64,000 bases of DNA, from the NCBI RefSeq assembly GCF_000635915.2, contig NZ_CP015614.1:2888501-2952500 (forward strand). Direction: 5' to 3'. The translations under genes and the position numbers were made by a program. Within the stretch, counting starts at the first letter, position 1; each line of letters begins with the position of its first letter. The notes under the pieces were generated by a model that saw nothing but the letters and a program-made list of their open reading frames with translations, had not been told where the DNA came from and searched no databases. Below are positions 17,352 through 25,125 of this stretch, piece after piece. This DNA comes from Brevundimonas naejangsanensis. Lineage in GTDB: Bacteria; Pseudomonadota; Alphaproteobacteria; Caulobacterales; Caulobacteraceae.

Positions 17352-17836
17352 CAGGCCCCGGCGCTCCAGGACAGTTGCACCGAGGTCAGGCCGTCTTCGC
17401 CCGGCGAGGCGACGACCTGGAGGCTGGCCCCGTTGTCGCCGGATGCGGCGGCGCCATAGGCGCGGGCCTCGCCCTGATTCATGGCCATGATCGAGGCCAG
17501 CCCCGCCTGCTCAGCCCGCTGGCGATAGAAGGCCACGACGGCTTCCGGGTCTGCATCGGTGCTGAAGGTGATCAGGCCGCCGGGCCCGCTTGGCCCATTG
17601 GCGGCGATCGGGGCGCCGTCAGCCTGGGCTCCGGGGTAGACGACGGCGAAGGCGGGCGCGCCGCGGATCGCCCCCGCCGAGGCCGGGGAGGCGCCGCCAG
17701 TCGAAGCGGCGGCCGAAGCGGCGTCCGGCTCGAAAGAGCGGGCCGCAGCCTCTTCGCCTTGGGACGCAGCGGGACCGTCGCACGCCGCCAGCCCGATGCT
17801 GAACGCCAGGACCCCGATCGCCACGCAACGCCTCAT
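17351..17836 (-). CDS. Putative lipoprotein of unknown function
   Basis: 161 residues from the ATG at 17836, which starts a lipoprotein signal (MRRCVAIGVLAFS, lipobox LAAC). A 12-codon upstream extension is possible but would bury the signal. After a low-complexity Ala/Ser-rich linker (about residues 25-60) comes a compact domain with FAVVYPGAQ, LITFSTDADPEAVVAFYRQRAEQAG and a C-terminal LTSVQLSWSAG, a pattern common to small envelope proteins that pair a ferredoxin-like fold with a lipid anchor. The function is not recognised. Its stop overlaps the acid phosphatase start. Confidence 0.75.
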   Translation of the reverse strand: MRRCVAIGVLAFSIGLAACDGPAASQGEEAAARSFEPDAASAAASTGGASPASAGAIRGAPAFAVVYPGAQADGAPIAANGPSGPGGLITFSTDADPEAVVAFYRQRAEQAGLASIMAMNQGEARAYGAAASGDNGASLQVVASPGEDGLTSVQLSWSAGA

Positions 17837-17905
17837 TCCCACTACATCCTTAATGTCGCTAATGGGGCGCACCGTGGCCTATCCGTGCGGCGGCAGCAAG
17901 GCGGT

Positions 17906-18226
17906 TCAACCGGTAGGGGCGTCGACGTCGTCGCCGGGCTGGCCGGTGGACTTGCGCGCCTGTTCAGGCCCGCCGGCAGGGCGCGTGGCGGCGTCGCGCG
18001 CGGCCACGCCTTCGCGAGCGAGCGCGTCGTTGATGACGTCCTGGTCCGGATCAATCTCGGAGCCCGACGCCGAGCCGCCCCGCAGGGAGCCGGCGCGGGT
18101 GTCAGAGCCCGAATCAGTGCCCTCCAGCGCCTTGTTCAGCGCGTCGCGCAGGTGGCCGCGATCGGTCTTCTCGCCCATGGCGGCGGCTTCGCGGCTTTCG
18201 TCGTTTTCGGTCTTGGGGTCGGTCAT
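17906..18226 (-). CDS. Small hydrophilic hypothetical protein
   Basis: 106 residues from the ATG at 18226, which has GGGAG about 7 bases upstream. The protein is rich in Asp, Glu, Gly, Ser and Ala, lacks hydrophobic stretches and is probably largely disordered. Segments such as HLRDALNKALEGTD and DPDQDVINDALAREG look like short helices. No family is recognised. It lies 70 bases upstream of the lipoprotein gene in the same direction and just downstream of the DHS-like gene's terminator. Confidence 0.6.
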   Translation of the reverse strand: MTDPKTENDESREAAAMGEKTDRGHLRDALNKALEGTDSGSDTRAGSLRGGSASGSEIDPDQDVINDALAREGVAARDAATRPAGGPEQARKSTGQPGDDVDAPTG

Positions 18227-18311
18227 GCAGATCTCCCGTGGCTGGACCAGAAACAAGCGGCCGGGAGGCGGGGCGGTTCCGTCGGGCCTGCGCACGCGCG
18301 AAGCGGACAAG

Positions 18312-18341
18312 AAAAAAGGCCGGAAGCGTGCGCTTCCGGCC
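18312..18341 (-). terminator. Intrinsic terminator of the DHS-like gene
   Basis: A perfect 11-bp stem (18318-18328 / 18331-18341) followed, on the minus strand, by six T residues (A6 at 18312-18317). It lies about 30 bases past the stop of the minus-strand gene. Confidence 0.92.
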
Positions 18342-18373
18342 CTTGATGCATCCGGCGAGCCGGAGGCGTCTTC

Positions 18374-19426
18374 TTATTTGCCGAACAGCTTGGCCCACTG
18401 GCGCGGCTCGCGCTTCTTCCACGAGTCGCGGTGATAGGCGTCCGAACCAATCAGCGGCACGACGGTGGTGGCTTCGGCGTAGACCATCTGTTCGTAGGTG
18501 GTCGAAACCTTGCCCCACGAGGCGGCTTCCTGCAGCGTCGAGGACGAGCAGGCGCCGTCGCGCACGTCGGCGACCGTGATCTGCACGGCGTATTTGTGCA
18601 TCTCGGCGTCTTCACCGAGGATCTCGGCGCAGACGACGGTGTCCTGGGCGAAGTTCTTGGGCACGCCGCCGCCGACCATGAACAGGGCCGTGGTGCCGGC
18701 CGCGATCTTGATGTCGGTCAGTTCGCGGAAGTCCGCGACCGCGTCGATCATCATGTACGGCTTGCCGGCCTTGGCGCGTTCCTTCTGGTGCTTGACCAGG
18801 CCGAAACCGGCCGAGCTATCGACGAAGGCCGGGCAGAAGATCGGCACGCCCTTTTCATAGGCGGTCTGGATCAGCGAGCCGGGCTTCTTGGCGTTGCCTT
18901 CCGACAGCCACTTGCCCATTTCCCAGATGAACTCGCGCGAGGAATAGCCGCGCGGCTCCAGGCGGTTGGCGATCTCATAGATCGCGTTGTCGCAGTCCTG
19001 CAGCTCTTCTTCGTCGATGTAGGTGTCGTATATGCGGTCGATGTAGTTGTCGCGCAGGATGTTGTCGTCGACCGGGCCCGCAGCCTGATAGTGCTTGTAG
19101 CCAAGCGCTTCGAAGAAATCCATGTCGACGATGGAGGCGCCGGTGGCGACCACGGCGTCGATCATGTTGAACTGCACCATGTCGCGATAGACGTGCATGC
19201 AGCCGCCGGCCGAGGTCGAACCGGCCAGGATCAGCCACGGCGAGCAGGTCTCGTCTTCCAGGGCCATGTTGAAGATGTCGGCCGCGCGGGCGGTGTCGCG
19301 CGAGCTGAACGACATCTTGCGCATGGAATCGATGATCGGGCGGGCGTCGAAGCTGGTGATGTCGACGTGCTCGACGGTGGTGGCCAGCAGTTCGGCTTTT
19401 TTGTTCGACTGAACGGGAGCGTTCAT
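18374..19426 (-). CDS. Deoxyhypusine-synthase-like protein, probable homospermidine synthase
   Basis: 350 residues, homologous in pattern to eukaryotic and archaeal deoxyhypusine synthase: the NAD-binding region LAGSTSAGGCMHVYRDMV, DSSAGFGLV, VGGGVPKNF, and EAASWGKVS with the Lys (about K306) that forms the enzyme-imine intermediate. Bacteria have no eIF5A, and bacterial members of this family are reported to make homospermidine from putrescine or spermidine. That reading fits the next gene upstream, an ornithine decarboxylase transcribed in the same direction, and aguAB 7 kb away. A hairpin between the two genes (19472-19501) may reduce read-through. Substrate choice cannot be decided from sequence alone. 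Confidence 0.88.
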   Translation of the reverse strand: MNAPVQSNKKAELLATTVEHVDITSFDARPIIDSMRKMSFSSRDTARAADIFNMALEDETCSPWLILAGSTSAGGCMHVYRDMVQFNMIDAVVATGASIVDMDFFEALGYKHYQAAGPVDDNILRDNYIDRIYDTYIDEEELQDCDNAIYEIANRLEPRGYSSREFIWEMGKWLSEGNAKKPGSLIQTAYEKGVPIFCPAFVDSSAGFGLVKHQKERAKAGKPYMMIDAVADFRELTDIKIAAGTTALFMVGGGVPKNFAQDTVVCAEILGEDAEMHKYAVQITVADVRDGACSSSTLQEAASWGKVSTTYEQMVYAEATTVVPLIGSDAYHRDSWKKREPRQWAKLFGK

Positions 19427-19471
19427 TTCAGCGGTTTCCCTCGGATTTGAGCGCCCGTCGTCAATAAGGAA

Positions 19472-19501
19472 CAGCGGCCCGGACGGAGCGACGGGCCGCT
19501 G
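19472..19501 (-). terminator. Hairpin between the ornithine decarboxylase and DHS-like genes
   Basis: A 10-bp perfect stem (CAGCGGCCCG / CGGGCCGCTG) with a 10-base loop, followed on the minus strand by TTCCTTATT. It may be a partial terminator or attenuator that sets the ratio of decarboxylase to DHS-like protein. Confidence 0.6.
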
Positions 19502-19552
19502 CTTGTACCAAAGCCTTGAGACATTTTTCAGTTCAAGGCGGGGTGTTGTGGA

Positions 19553-20815
19553 TCAGCGCTTGCGTTTGCGCTGGCCGGCCTTGCCCTTGGGACGCGACAG
19601 GCGAACGATCTTGCGGGCGTTCTCCTCGGCCGTGGTGCGCACGGTCGGGATGGAGCGCGGCGCCAGGCCGTACATCGAACCCATCGGGGCGTCCTCGACC
19701 ACGGCGATGTCATGTTCGCCATAGCCGTTGAAGCCCGTCGTCATGGCCACGCCATAGGCGCCCAGCATGCCGATCTCGATGAAGTCGCCTTCCTGCACAT
19801 CGGCGGGCAGCCAAAACGGGCCGGGCATGTGGTCGATGCTGTCGCAGGTCGGGCCATAGAAGCGGAAGGGCTTCAGTTCCGACGCCGCGTCTCCGTCCCG
19901 CACCAGCTTGGTCGGGAAGGGCCAGCGCGAGTGGGTGGCGTCGAACAGCGAGCCGTACGACCCGTCGTTCAGATAAAGGGCGTCGCCCTTGCGCAGGTCC
20001 ACGCGGCACAGCACCGACGACGATTCGGCCACCAGCGCCCGGCCGGGCTCGCACCACAGCTCGGTCGTTTCCGACACCGGCATCTCGTTGAAGCCGCGAT
20101 GGATGGCGTCGGCGTATTCGCTCAGGTCCGGCGGGACCATGCCCGGATAGACCGACGGGAAGCCGCCGCCGACGTCGACGATATCGACGAAGACGCCCGC
20201 CTTCTTGATGGCGCGGCCGACCTGGGTCATCGCCGCCTCATAGGCCGAGGGGCGCATGCACTGCGAACCGACGTGGAACGACACGCCCATCAGGCCGTCC
20301 TGAACCGCCTGGCGGGTGGCCAGCAGCAGGGCGGGGGCCTGATCCGGGGTGACGCCGAACTTGCCCGACAGCGAATAGGCGGCGCCATCGGCCGACACAC
20401 CCATGCGAACCACCAGATTCAGGTCCTCGGCGTGGCCGGTGGCCTCGAGGATCTTGTTCAGTTCGTCATGGCTGTCGAGCACGAAGGTGCGCACGCCGTG
20501 GTCGGCGTAGGCCGCACGGATGGCGCCGCGGCTCTTGACCGGGTGCATGAAGGCCAGGCGCGCGTTCGGGCTGACCGATCGAACCAGTTCGATCTCGGCC
20601 AGGGACGCGACGTCAAACGCGTTGACGCCCTGTTCGACCAGAGTCTCGATGACCCAGCGCGAAGGGTTCGCCTTCACCGCATAGAAGACGTCGGCTTTCA
20701 GATTATCCTGGAACCACTGCGCCGCTACGGCAACGGAGCGAGGACGCACGAGTGCGACCGGACGCTCCGGGGACCGCTGACGGACCAGGTCCAGGGGAAA
20801 CTGGTACGTGTGCAA
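19553..20815 (-). CDS. Ornithine decarboxylase (fold III, PLP, lysine/ornithine/DAP decarboxylase family)
   Basis: 420 residues from a TTG at 20815, with AGGGGG about 10 bases upstream. It is a PLP-dependent alanine-racemase-fold decarboxylase: PLP Lys in VFYAVKANP (K48), FHVGSQC, the glycine-rich DVGGGFPS, WCEPGRALVAES, the GPTCDSIDH motif with the catalytic Cys from the partner subunit, and GAYGVAMTTGFNGYG. These point to ornithine decarboxylase, which makes putrescine, rather than to DAP decarboxylase (LysA); in alphaproteobacteria the family can also use lysine. The C-terminal tail is strongly basic (KGKAGQRKRKR). With the downstream DHS-like gene it forms a putrescine-to-homospermidine unit. 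Confidence 0.9.
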   Translation of the reverse strand: MHTYQFPLDLVRQRSPERPVALVRPRSVAVAAQWFQDNLKADVFYAVKANPSRWVIETLVEQGVNAFDVASLAEIELVRSVSPNARLAFMHPVKSRGAIRAAYADHGVRTFVLDSHDELNKILEATGHAEDLNLVVRMGVSADGAAYSLSGKFGVTPDQAPALLLATRQAVQDGLMGVSFHVGSQCMRPSAYEAAMTQVGRAIKKAGVFVDIVDVGGGFPSVYPGMVPPDLSEYADAIHRGFNEMPVSETTELWCEPGRALVAESSSVLCRVDLRKGDALYLNDGSYGSLFDATHSRWPFPTKLVRDGDAASELKPFRFYGPTCDSIDHMPGPFWLPADVQEGDFIEIGMLGAYGVAMTTGFNGYGEHDIAVVEDAPMGSMYGLAPRSIPTVRTTAEENARKIVRLSRPKGKAGQRKRKR

Positions 20816-21293
20816 CGCACGTAACCCCCTGATGATTGTTAAACCCAGACCCGGCGTTAGCGGCGCAAGTAGGACCTACGGGGTCCGCCGGAACGCGCGA
20901 TATGGGGGCATTGGCGTGTCATGTAAAGCGGAAATATTGCGGCGCGGTTCCCCGATCCGCAGCGGCGATAGCGTCCCACGGTCTGCATCGGGCCGCCCGA
21001 CGGCGGCTTGGCCGAGACGGGGCCGGCCCGCTTGCCCTTCTGCTTCTATATGGGGTTGCCCGGGCTGACGCGGCTTGGGCGCGGCGTCCCGAACATGGGG
21101 CCGGTGGGGGCCGCGAGGCGGCGCTGCGCGGCCGGGGCGATCGGGTCGAACGGGCGGCTTCCAAGGCGGAGGCCCTGTGCTGAAAAGGCTCACCCACTGG
21201 ACGTAATCGACGCAGACATGCCATTAAGACTTGCCCTTGCGCCCATCTCGCGTCATGCGGCGCCCCCTTTGTCGCAACCTCATCCATGGGTTC
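20816..21293. other. Divergent intergenic region between ornithine decarboxylase and phnC
   Basis: 478 bases with no supported gene; short frames here look like GC-rich noise. The right-hand part should hold the phnC promoter and the left-hand part the leader of the decarboxylase mRNA on the minus strand. Several GC-rich inverted repeats are present, the clearest at 20851-20891. Confidence 0.5.
20851..20891 (-). promoter_or_regulatory. Structured leader of ornithine decarboxylase (speF RNA candidate)
   Basis: On the minus strand an outer 6-bp stem (CGCCGG / CCGGCG, 20886-20891 with 20851-20856) encloses an inner 5-bp hairpin (GGACC / GGTCC, 20872-20876 with 20882-20886). It lies 36 bases before the TTG start. 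The speF RNA motif is known upstream of such decarboxylases in alphaproteobacteria, and its position fits, but the full consensus was not verified by eye. Confidence 0.35.
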
Positions 21294-22088
21294 ATGAGTT
21301 CTTCAACAGCCGCCGTCGCCTCTGTCCGCGACGTCTCGAAGACCTACGGGGCCAGAAAGGCGCTCGACGGCGTGTCCGTCGAGGTCGGCGCCGGTGAAAT
21401 GGTCGCCCTGATCGGTCCTTCAGGGTCGGGCAAGTCCACCCTGCTGCGTTCGATCACGGGTCTGCACCCGATCGATCCCGGCGGGACCATCTCGGTTTTC
21501 GGCGATGTCGTTCAGCAGAACGGCCGCGTCACGGGCGCCGTGCGCCGTGCGCGCGGACGGCTGGGCATGATCTTCCAGCAGTTTAATCTGGTGGGTCGGC
21601 TGAGCCTGTTCTCCAACGTCATGCTGGGCGCGCTTGGCCGTCTGCCCGCCTGGCGCGGCCTGTTCGGCGTCTGGCCGGGCGCGGACAAGGACAAGGCCAT
21701 GGCGGCCCTGCACCGCGTCGGCGTGTCCGAATACGCCGCCCAGCGCGCCAACACCCTGTCCGGCGGTCAGCAGCAGCGCGGCGCCATCGCCCGCGCCCTG
21801 GTCCAGGGCGCCAAGGCCATTCTGGCCGACGAACCCGTCGCCTCGCTGGACCCGGTGTCGGCCCGCAAGGTGATGGAGCTGCTGGTCGAGCTGAACAAGC
21901 GCGACGGCCTGGGCGTCATCGTCACCCTGCACCAGGTGGACTACGCCATCCGCTACTGCGACCGCGTCGTCGCCCTGCAGAAGGGCAAGGTGGTTTACGA
22001 CGGGCCCTCGACCGGCCTGGACACCAAGCGCCTGATTGAAATCTACGGTCCCGAATACGAGGACGCGTTCTGGGAAGCCAAGGCATGA
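21294..22088 (+). CDS. phnC: Phosphonate/phosphate-type ABC transporter ATP-binding protein
   Basis: 264 residues from the ATG at 21294, which begins directly before the conserved domain; an in-frame ATG at 21231 would add a non-homologous tail. ABC ATPase motifs are complete: Walker A GPSGSGKST, Q-loop FQQFNLVGRLS, signature LSGGQQQR, Walker B AILADEP, and switch His in VTLHQVDYA. The N-LVGRLSLFSNVMLGALGRLP and VDYAIRYCDRV stretches are PhnC-like. It energises uptake through PhnE using substrate captured by PhnD. It overlaps phnD as ATGA. No C-P lyase (phnG-M) genes are present, so the transported compound may be a phosphonate, phosphite or phosphate ester. Confidence 0.92.
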   Translation: MSSSTAAVASVRDVSKTYGARKALDGVSVEVGAGEMVALIGPSGSGKSTLLRSITGLHPIDPGGTISVFGDVVQQNGRVTGAVRRARGRLGMIFQQFNLVGRLSLFSNVMLGALGRLPAWRGLFGVWPGADKDKAMAALHRVGVSEYAAQRANTLSGGQQQRGAIARALVQGAKAILADEPVASLDPVSARKVMELLVELNKRDGLGVIVTLHQVDYAIRYCDRVVALQKGKVVYDGPSTGLDTKRLIEIYGPEYEDAFWEAKA

Positions 22089-23095
22089 CCCATTCCAACT
22101 TGACCCGCCGGATGCTGGGCCTGGCCGCCGGCGCGGCCCTGGCCGTCAGCCTCGCGGCCTGCGGCCAGGGCGACAAGGCCGGCGCTGCCAAGGGCGCGCC
22201 GTCCGAGATCAGCTTCGCCATCCTTCCGGCCGAGGGACAGGCGTCCTCCGGTCCGCTGTGGCAGCCGCTGCTGGACGACATGACCAAGGCCGTCGGCGTG
22301 CCGGTGAAGCCTTATTTCGCGTCCAACTACACCGTGCTGGTCGAGGCCATGCGCGGCAATCAGATCCAGGCCGCCTGGTTCCCGGCCAAGACCGCCATCG
22401 AGGCGATCGAACGCTCCAAGGGCGAAGTCGTCGCCCGCATCGTCGACCCCGAAGGCCGCGATTCCTACCAGTCGACCCTGATCGTCAAAAAAGGCTCGGG
22501 CATCACGCTGGACGACGTGCTGGCCTGCGGCAAGAAATACGACTTCGGCATCGGCGACGCCCTGTCGACCTCGGGCACGCTGGCCCCGATGACCTTCCTG
22601 TTCAATCCGCACAATGTCGTGCCGAACGAGTGCTTCAAGACGGTGCGCACGGCCAACCACCAGGCCAACTCCTTCGCCGTGGCCAACGGCCTGGTGCAGG
22701 TGGCGACGTCGAACACCATCAACACCGTCTTCATCGGCCGCTCCAACCCGCAGATCGCCGCTCAGCTTGAGGAAATCTGGCGCTCGCCCCCGATCCCGGA
22801 GGCGGGCATCGTCATCCGCGAAGACCTGGATCCGGCGATCAAGGAAAAGATCCGCGGCTTCTTCCTGACCTATGGCCGGGGCGAGGGCGCCGAGGCCGAG
22901 CGCCAGCGCAAGATCCTGAAGGACCTGAACTATTCGGGCTTCAACCCGGCCGACGAATCCTATCTGAACCCGGTCCGCGAGATGATCGCAGACCAGACCC
23001 TGACCGAGGCCAAGGCCAAGGGCGACGCCGCCGGCGCCGCGCGCGCCGAGGCTGAACTGCAACGCCTGCGTCGCCTGCGCGAGGTCCAGCCTTGA
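22085..23095 (+). CDS. phnD: Phosphonate-type ABC transporter substrate-binding lipoprotein
   Basis: 336 residues. The N-terminus is a lipoprotein or twin-Arg-like signal (TRRMLGLAAGAALAVSLAAC, lipobox LAAC). The PhnD fold is indicated by SFAILPAEGQ, PYFASNYTVLVEAMRGNQIQ, AWFPAKTAIEA, DSYQSTLIVKKGSGI, FGIGDALSTSGTLAPMTF (the anion-binding Ser/Thr run) and KTVRTANHQAN. It binds the substrate in the periplasm and hands it to PhnE. The last 40 residues are rich in Ala, Glu and Arg and probably helical. Both ends overlap neighbouring genes (ATGA with phnC, TTGA with phnE), so the three are co-translated. Confidence 0.92.
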   Translation: MTHSNLTRRMLGLAAGAALAVSLAACGQGDKAGAAKGAPSEISFAILPAEGQASSGPLWQPLLDDMTKAVGVPVKPYFASNYTVLVEAMRGNQIQAAWFPAKTAIEAIERSKGEVVARIVDPEGRDSYQSTLIVKKGSGITLDDVLACGKKYDFGIGDALSTSGTLAPMTFLFNPHNVVPNECFKTVRTANHQANSFAVANGLVQVATSNTINTVFIGRSNPQIAAQLEEIWRSPPIPEAGIVIREDLDPAIKEKIRGFFLTYGRGEGAEAERQRKILKDLNYSGFNPADESYLNPVREMIADQTLTEAKAKGDAAGAARAEAELQRLRRLREVQP

Positions 23096-23907
23096 CCGAC
23101 GCTTCGCTTACCGCCGCCGCCGGCATTCCCAAGGCGCCCGCCAAATCGGCCGGCGCCTGGGCGCTGGACATCCTGATCTGGGGCGGTCTGGCCGTCCTGC
23201 TGCTGATCAGCATCGAGGCTGTGGATCTGGGCAATCTGTCGCGCCTGATCACCAACTCGTCCAATATCCAGACCTTCGCCGCCGACCTGCTGCGCCCGAA
23301 CTTCGCCGACTGGCGCCTGTTCGTCGGCAAGATGTGGGAGACGATCCAGATCGCCCTGTGGGGCACCTTCCTGGCCATCTTCCTGGGCGTGCCCATGGGC
23401 CTGGCCGCCGCGCGCAACATCGCCCCGGTCTGGGTGGTGCAGCCGGTGCGCTGGATCATGAACATGCTGCGCTCCATCCCCGATCTGGTGATGGGTCTGC
23501 TGTTCGTCGTCGCCGTGGGCCTGGGTCCGCTGGCGGGCGTCCTGGCCATCGCGCTGAACACGGCAGGCGTTCTGGCCAAGCTGTTTTCCGAAGCGGTCGA
23601 GTCGATCGACAAGGGCCCGGTCGAAGGCGTGCGCGCCACCGGCGCGTCCAAGCTGCACGAGATCGTCTGGGGCGTGATCCCCCAGGTGGCGCCTCTGTGG
23701 ACCTCTTTCGCCCTCTACCGTTTCGAATCGAACAGCCGCTCGGCCACCGTCCTGGGCCTGATCGGCGCGGGCGGCATCGGCCAGGTCCTGTTCGACCGCA
23801 TGAACGGTTTCGCCTTCCGCGACGTTTCGGCCGTGGTCATCGTGGTCATCGTCGCGGTGACCCTAATCGACTTCCTTTCGCAGGCGATGCGTCGACGTTT
23901 GCTCTGA
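23092..23907 (+). CDS. phnE: Phosphonate-type ABC transporter permease
   Basis: 271 residues from a TTG at 23092 that overlaps the phnD stop. Hydrophobic segments are visible at about residues 24-44, 85-108, 128-155, 212-232 and 243-262. The cytoplasmic coupling loop of BPD permeases reads EGVRATGASKLHEIVWGVIPQVAP, and ESNSRSATVLGLIGAGGIGQVLF is the PhnE-type segment. It forms the inner-membrane channel of the PhnCDE importer. The pstS-like gene follows after 78 bases that carry Pho-box-like half-sites, so that gene may have its own promoter. Confidence 0.93.
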   Translation: MTDASLTAAAGIPKAPAKSAGAWALDILIWGGLAVLLLISIEAVDLGNLSRLITNSSNIQTFAADLLRPNFADWRLFVGKMWETIQIALWGTFLAIFLGVPMGLAAARNIAPVWVVQPVRWIMNMLRSIPDLVMGLLFVVAVGLGPLAGVLAIALNTAGVLAKLFSEAVESIDKGPVEGVRATGASKLHEIVWGVIPQVAPLWTSFALYRFESNSRSATVLGLIGAGGIGQVLFDRMNGFAFRDVSAVVIVVIVAVTLIDFLSQAMRRRLL

Positions 23908-23936
23908 CTGTCACAAAGGTCTGGCCGGACCGTCAC
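23908..23936 (+). promoter_or_regulatory. Candidate Pho-box half-sites upstream of the pstS-like gene
   Basis: CTGTCAC at 23908-23914 and CCGTCAC at 23930-23936 are direct repeats 22 bases apart, i.e. two helical turns and twice the 11-base period of PhoB boxes (consensus CTGTCAT). The intervening half-site is poor. Position, just after the phnE stop and 50 bases before the gene, fits a PhoB-controlled promoter. Confidence 0.42.
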
Positions 23937-23985
23937 ACTCTCCTGCTTTAAGCGTCGCACACTGACGACTGGAGAAGGTCCGGCC

Positions 23986-25056
23986 ATGATCCGCACACTG
24001 AAGTTTACGGCCTGCGCGGCCGCCCTGCTGGCCCTGGCGGCCTGCGGCGACAACGAGGGCGGCGCCCCCGGTTCGCAGAAGGCCCGCACGGGCATCTGGG
24101 CCGCCGGCTCCTCGACCGTCTTCCCCTTCTCCACCCGCGTGGCGGAAACCTTCTCCCGCAACGGCGGCGGATCGTCGCCTCGGGTCGAGGCCCTGGGCAC
24201 CGGCGGCGGCATTCAGGCTTTCTGTTCGGGGATCGGCCCGTCGACCCCGGACATCGCCAACGCTTCGCGCCCGATGAAGGCCAGCGAGTTCGACCGCTGC
24301 GTCGCCAACGGCGTCACCGACATCGTCGAGCTCAAGATCGGCTATGACGGCATCGTCGTCGCCACGGCCCGCACCGGCCAGAGCTTCAACCTCGAGCTCA
24401 ACGACCTCTACGAGGCCCTGGGCAAGGACGTGCCGGGCGCCGACGGCCAGTTGATCGCCAACCCGGCCAAGACCTGGAACGAGGTCAACAAGGCCCTGCC
24501 GGCCACCCGCATCCAGGTCTATGGCCCGCCGCCGACCTCGGGCACGCGCGACGCCTTCCTGGAGCTGGGCATGGCGCCGGGCGCCAAGCTGATCCCGGCC
24601 GTCGCCGCCATCGAGAAGCAGGACAAGACCCGCTTCGAGACCATCGCCCACACCCTGCGCGAAGACGGCGCCTGGGTCGACTCGGGCGAGAACGACAACG
24701 CCATCGTCCAGACCCTGACCCGCACGCCGGGCTCGCTGGGCGTGTTCGGCTTCTCCTTCCTTGAGCAGAACATGGACACGGTGAAGGCCGAGACCATCGA
24801 CGGCGTGGCCCCCTCGGTCGCCACCATCGCCGACGGCTCCTATCCGCTGGCCCGCAGCCTCTACATCTACGTCAAGAAAGCCCACATCGGCGTGACGCCG
24901 GGCCTGGAACAGTTCGTACAGGAGTTCATGTCCGACGGCTCGGCCGGTCGCGGCGGCTATCTGCAGGACCGCGGCCTGGTGCCGCTGCCCGCCGACCAGC
25001 TGGCGGCCGAACGCGCCAAGGCGGCGGCCATGACCTCGATGTCGCGCCCGAACTAA
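23986..25056 (+). CDS. PstS-like phosphate-binding lipoprotein
   Basis: 356 residues, with GGAGAAGG before the ATG. The signal ends LALAAC, a lipobox. Phosphate-binding protein motifs are GSSTVFPFSTRVAETF, the Gly-rich GTGGGIQAFCSGIG, SRPMKASEFDRC, IGYDGIVVA, PPPTSGTRDAFLELG and a long C-terminal region with QNMDTVKAETIDGVAPS, all typical of PstS family II-like proteins of proteobacteria. It binds phosphate in the periplasm for an ABC importer. No pstC, pstA or pstB follows, so the protein either serves a transporter encoded elsewhere or works with PhnCE. The transcript ends at a strong bidirectional terminator. Confidence 0.9.
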   Translation: MIRTLKFTACAAALLALAACGDNEGGAPGSQKARTGIWAAGSSTVFPFSTRVAETFSRNGGGSSPRVEALGTGGGIQAFCSGIGPSTPDIANASRPMKASEFDRCVANGVTDIVELKIGYDGIVVATARTGQSFNLELNDLYEALGKDVPGADGQLIANPAKTWNEVNKALPATRIQVYGPPPTSGTRDAFLELGMAPGAKLIPAVAAIEKQDKTRFETIAHTLREDGAWVDSGENDNAIVQTLTRTPGSLGVFGFSFLEQNMDTVKAETIDGVAPSVATIADGSYPLARSLYIYVKKAHIGVTPGLEQFVQEFMSDGSAGRGGYLQDRGLVPLPADQLAAERAKAAAMTSMSRPN

Positions 25057-25071
25057 AGAGCGCCCCATCCC

Positions 25072-25111
25072 AAAAAAAAGGCCCGGCGAGTCTCCTCGCC
25101 GGGCCTTTCAT
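25072..25111. terminator. Bidirectional terminator between the pstS-like and TonB receptor genes
   Basis: A 14-bp perfect stem (25077-25090 / 25095-25108) with loop TCTC, an A8 run on its left and CCTTT on its right. It serves both convergent genes. Confidence 0.93.
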
Positions 25112-25125
25112 TTGCAGGCGACTGC

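Noticed and set aside
18374-19426. True deoxyhypusine synthase acting on eIF5A
   Set aside because: Bacteria have EF-P and not eIF5A; the neighbour ornithine decarboxylase favours a polyamine-making role.
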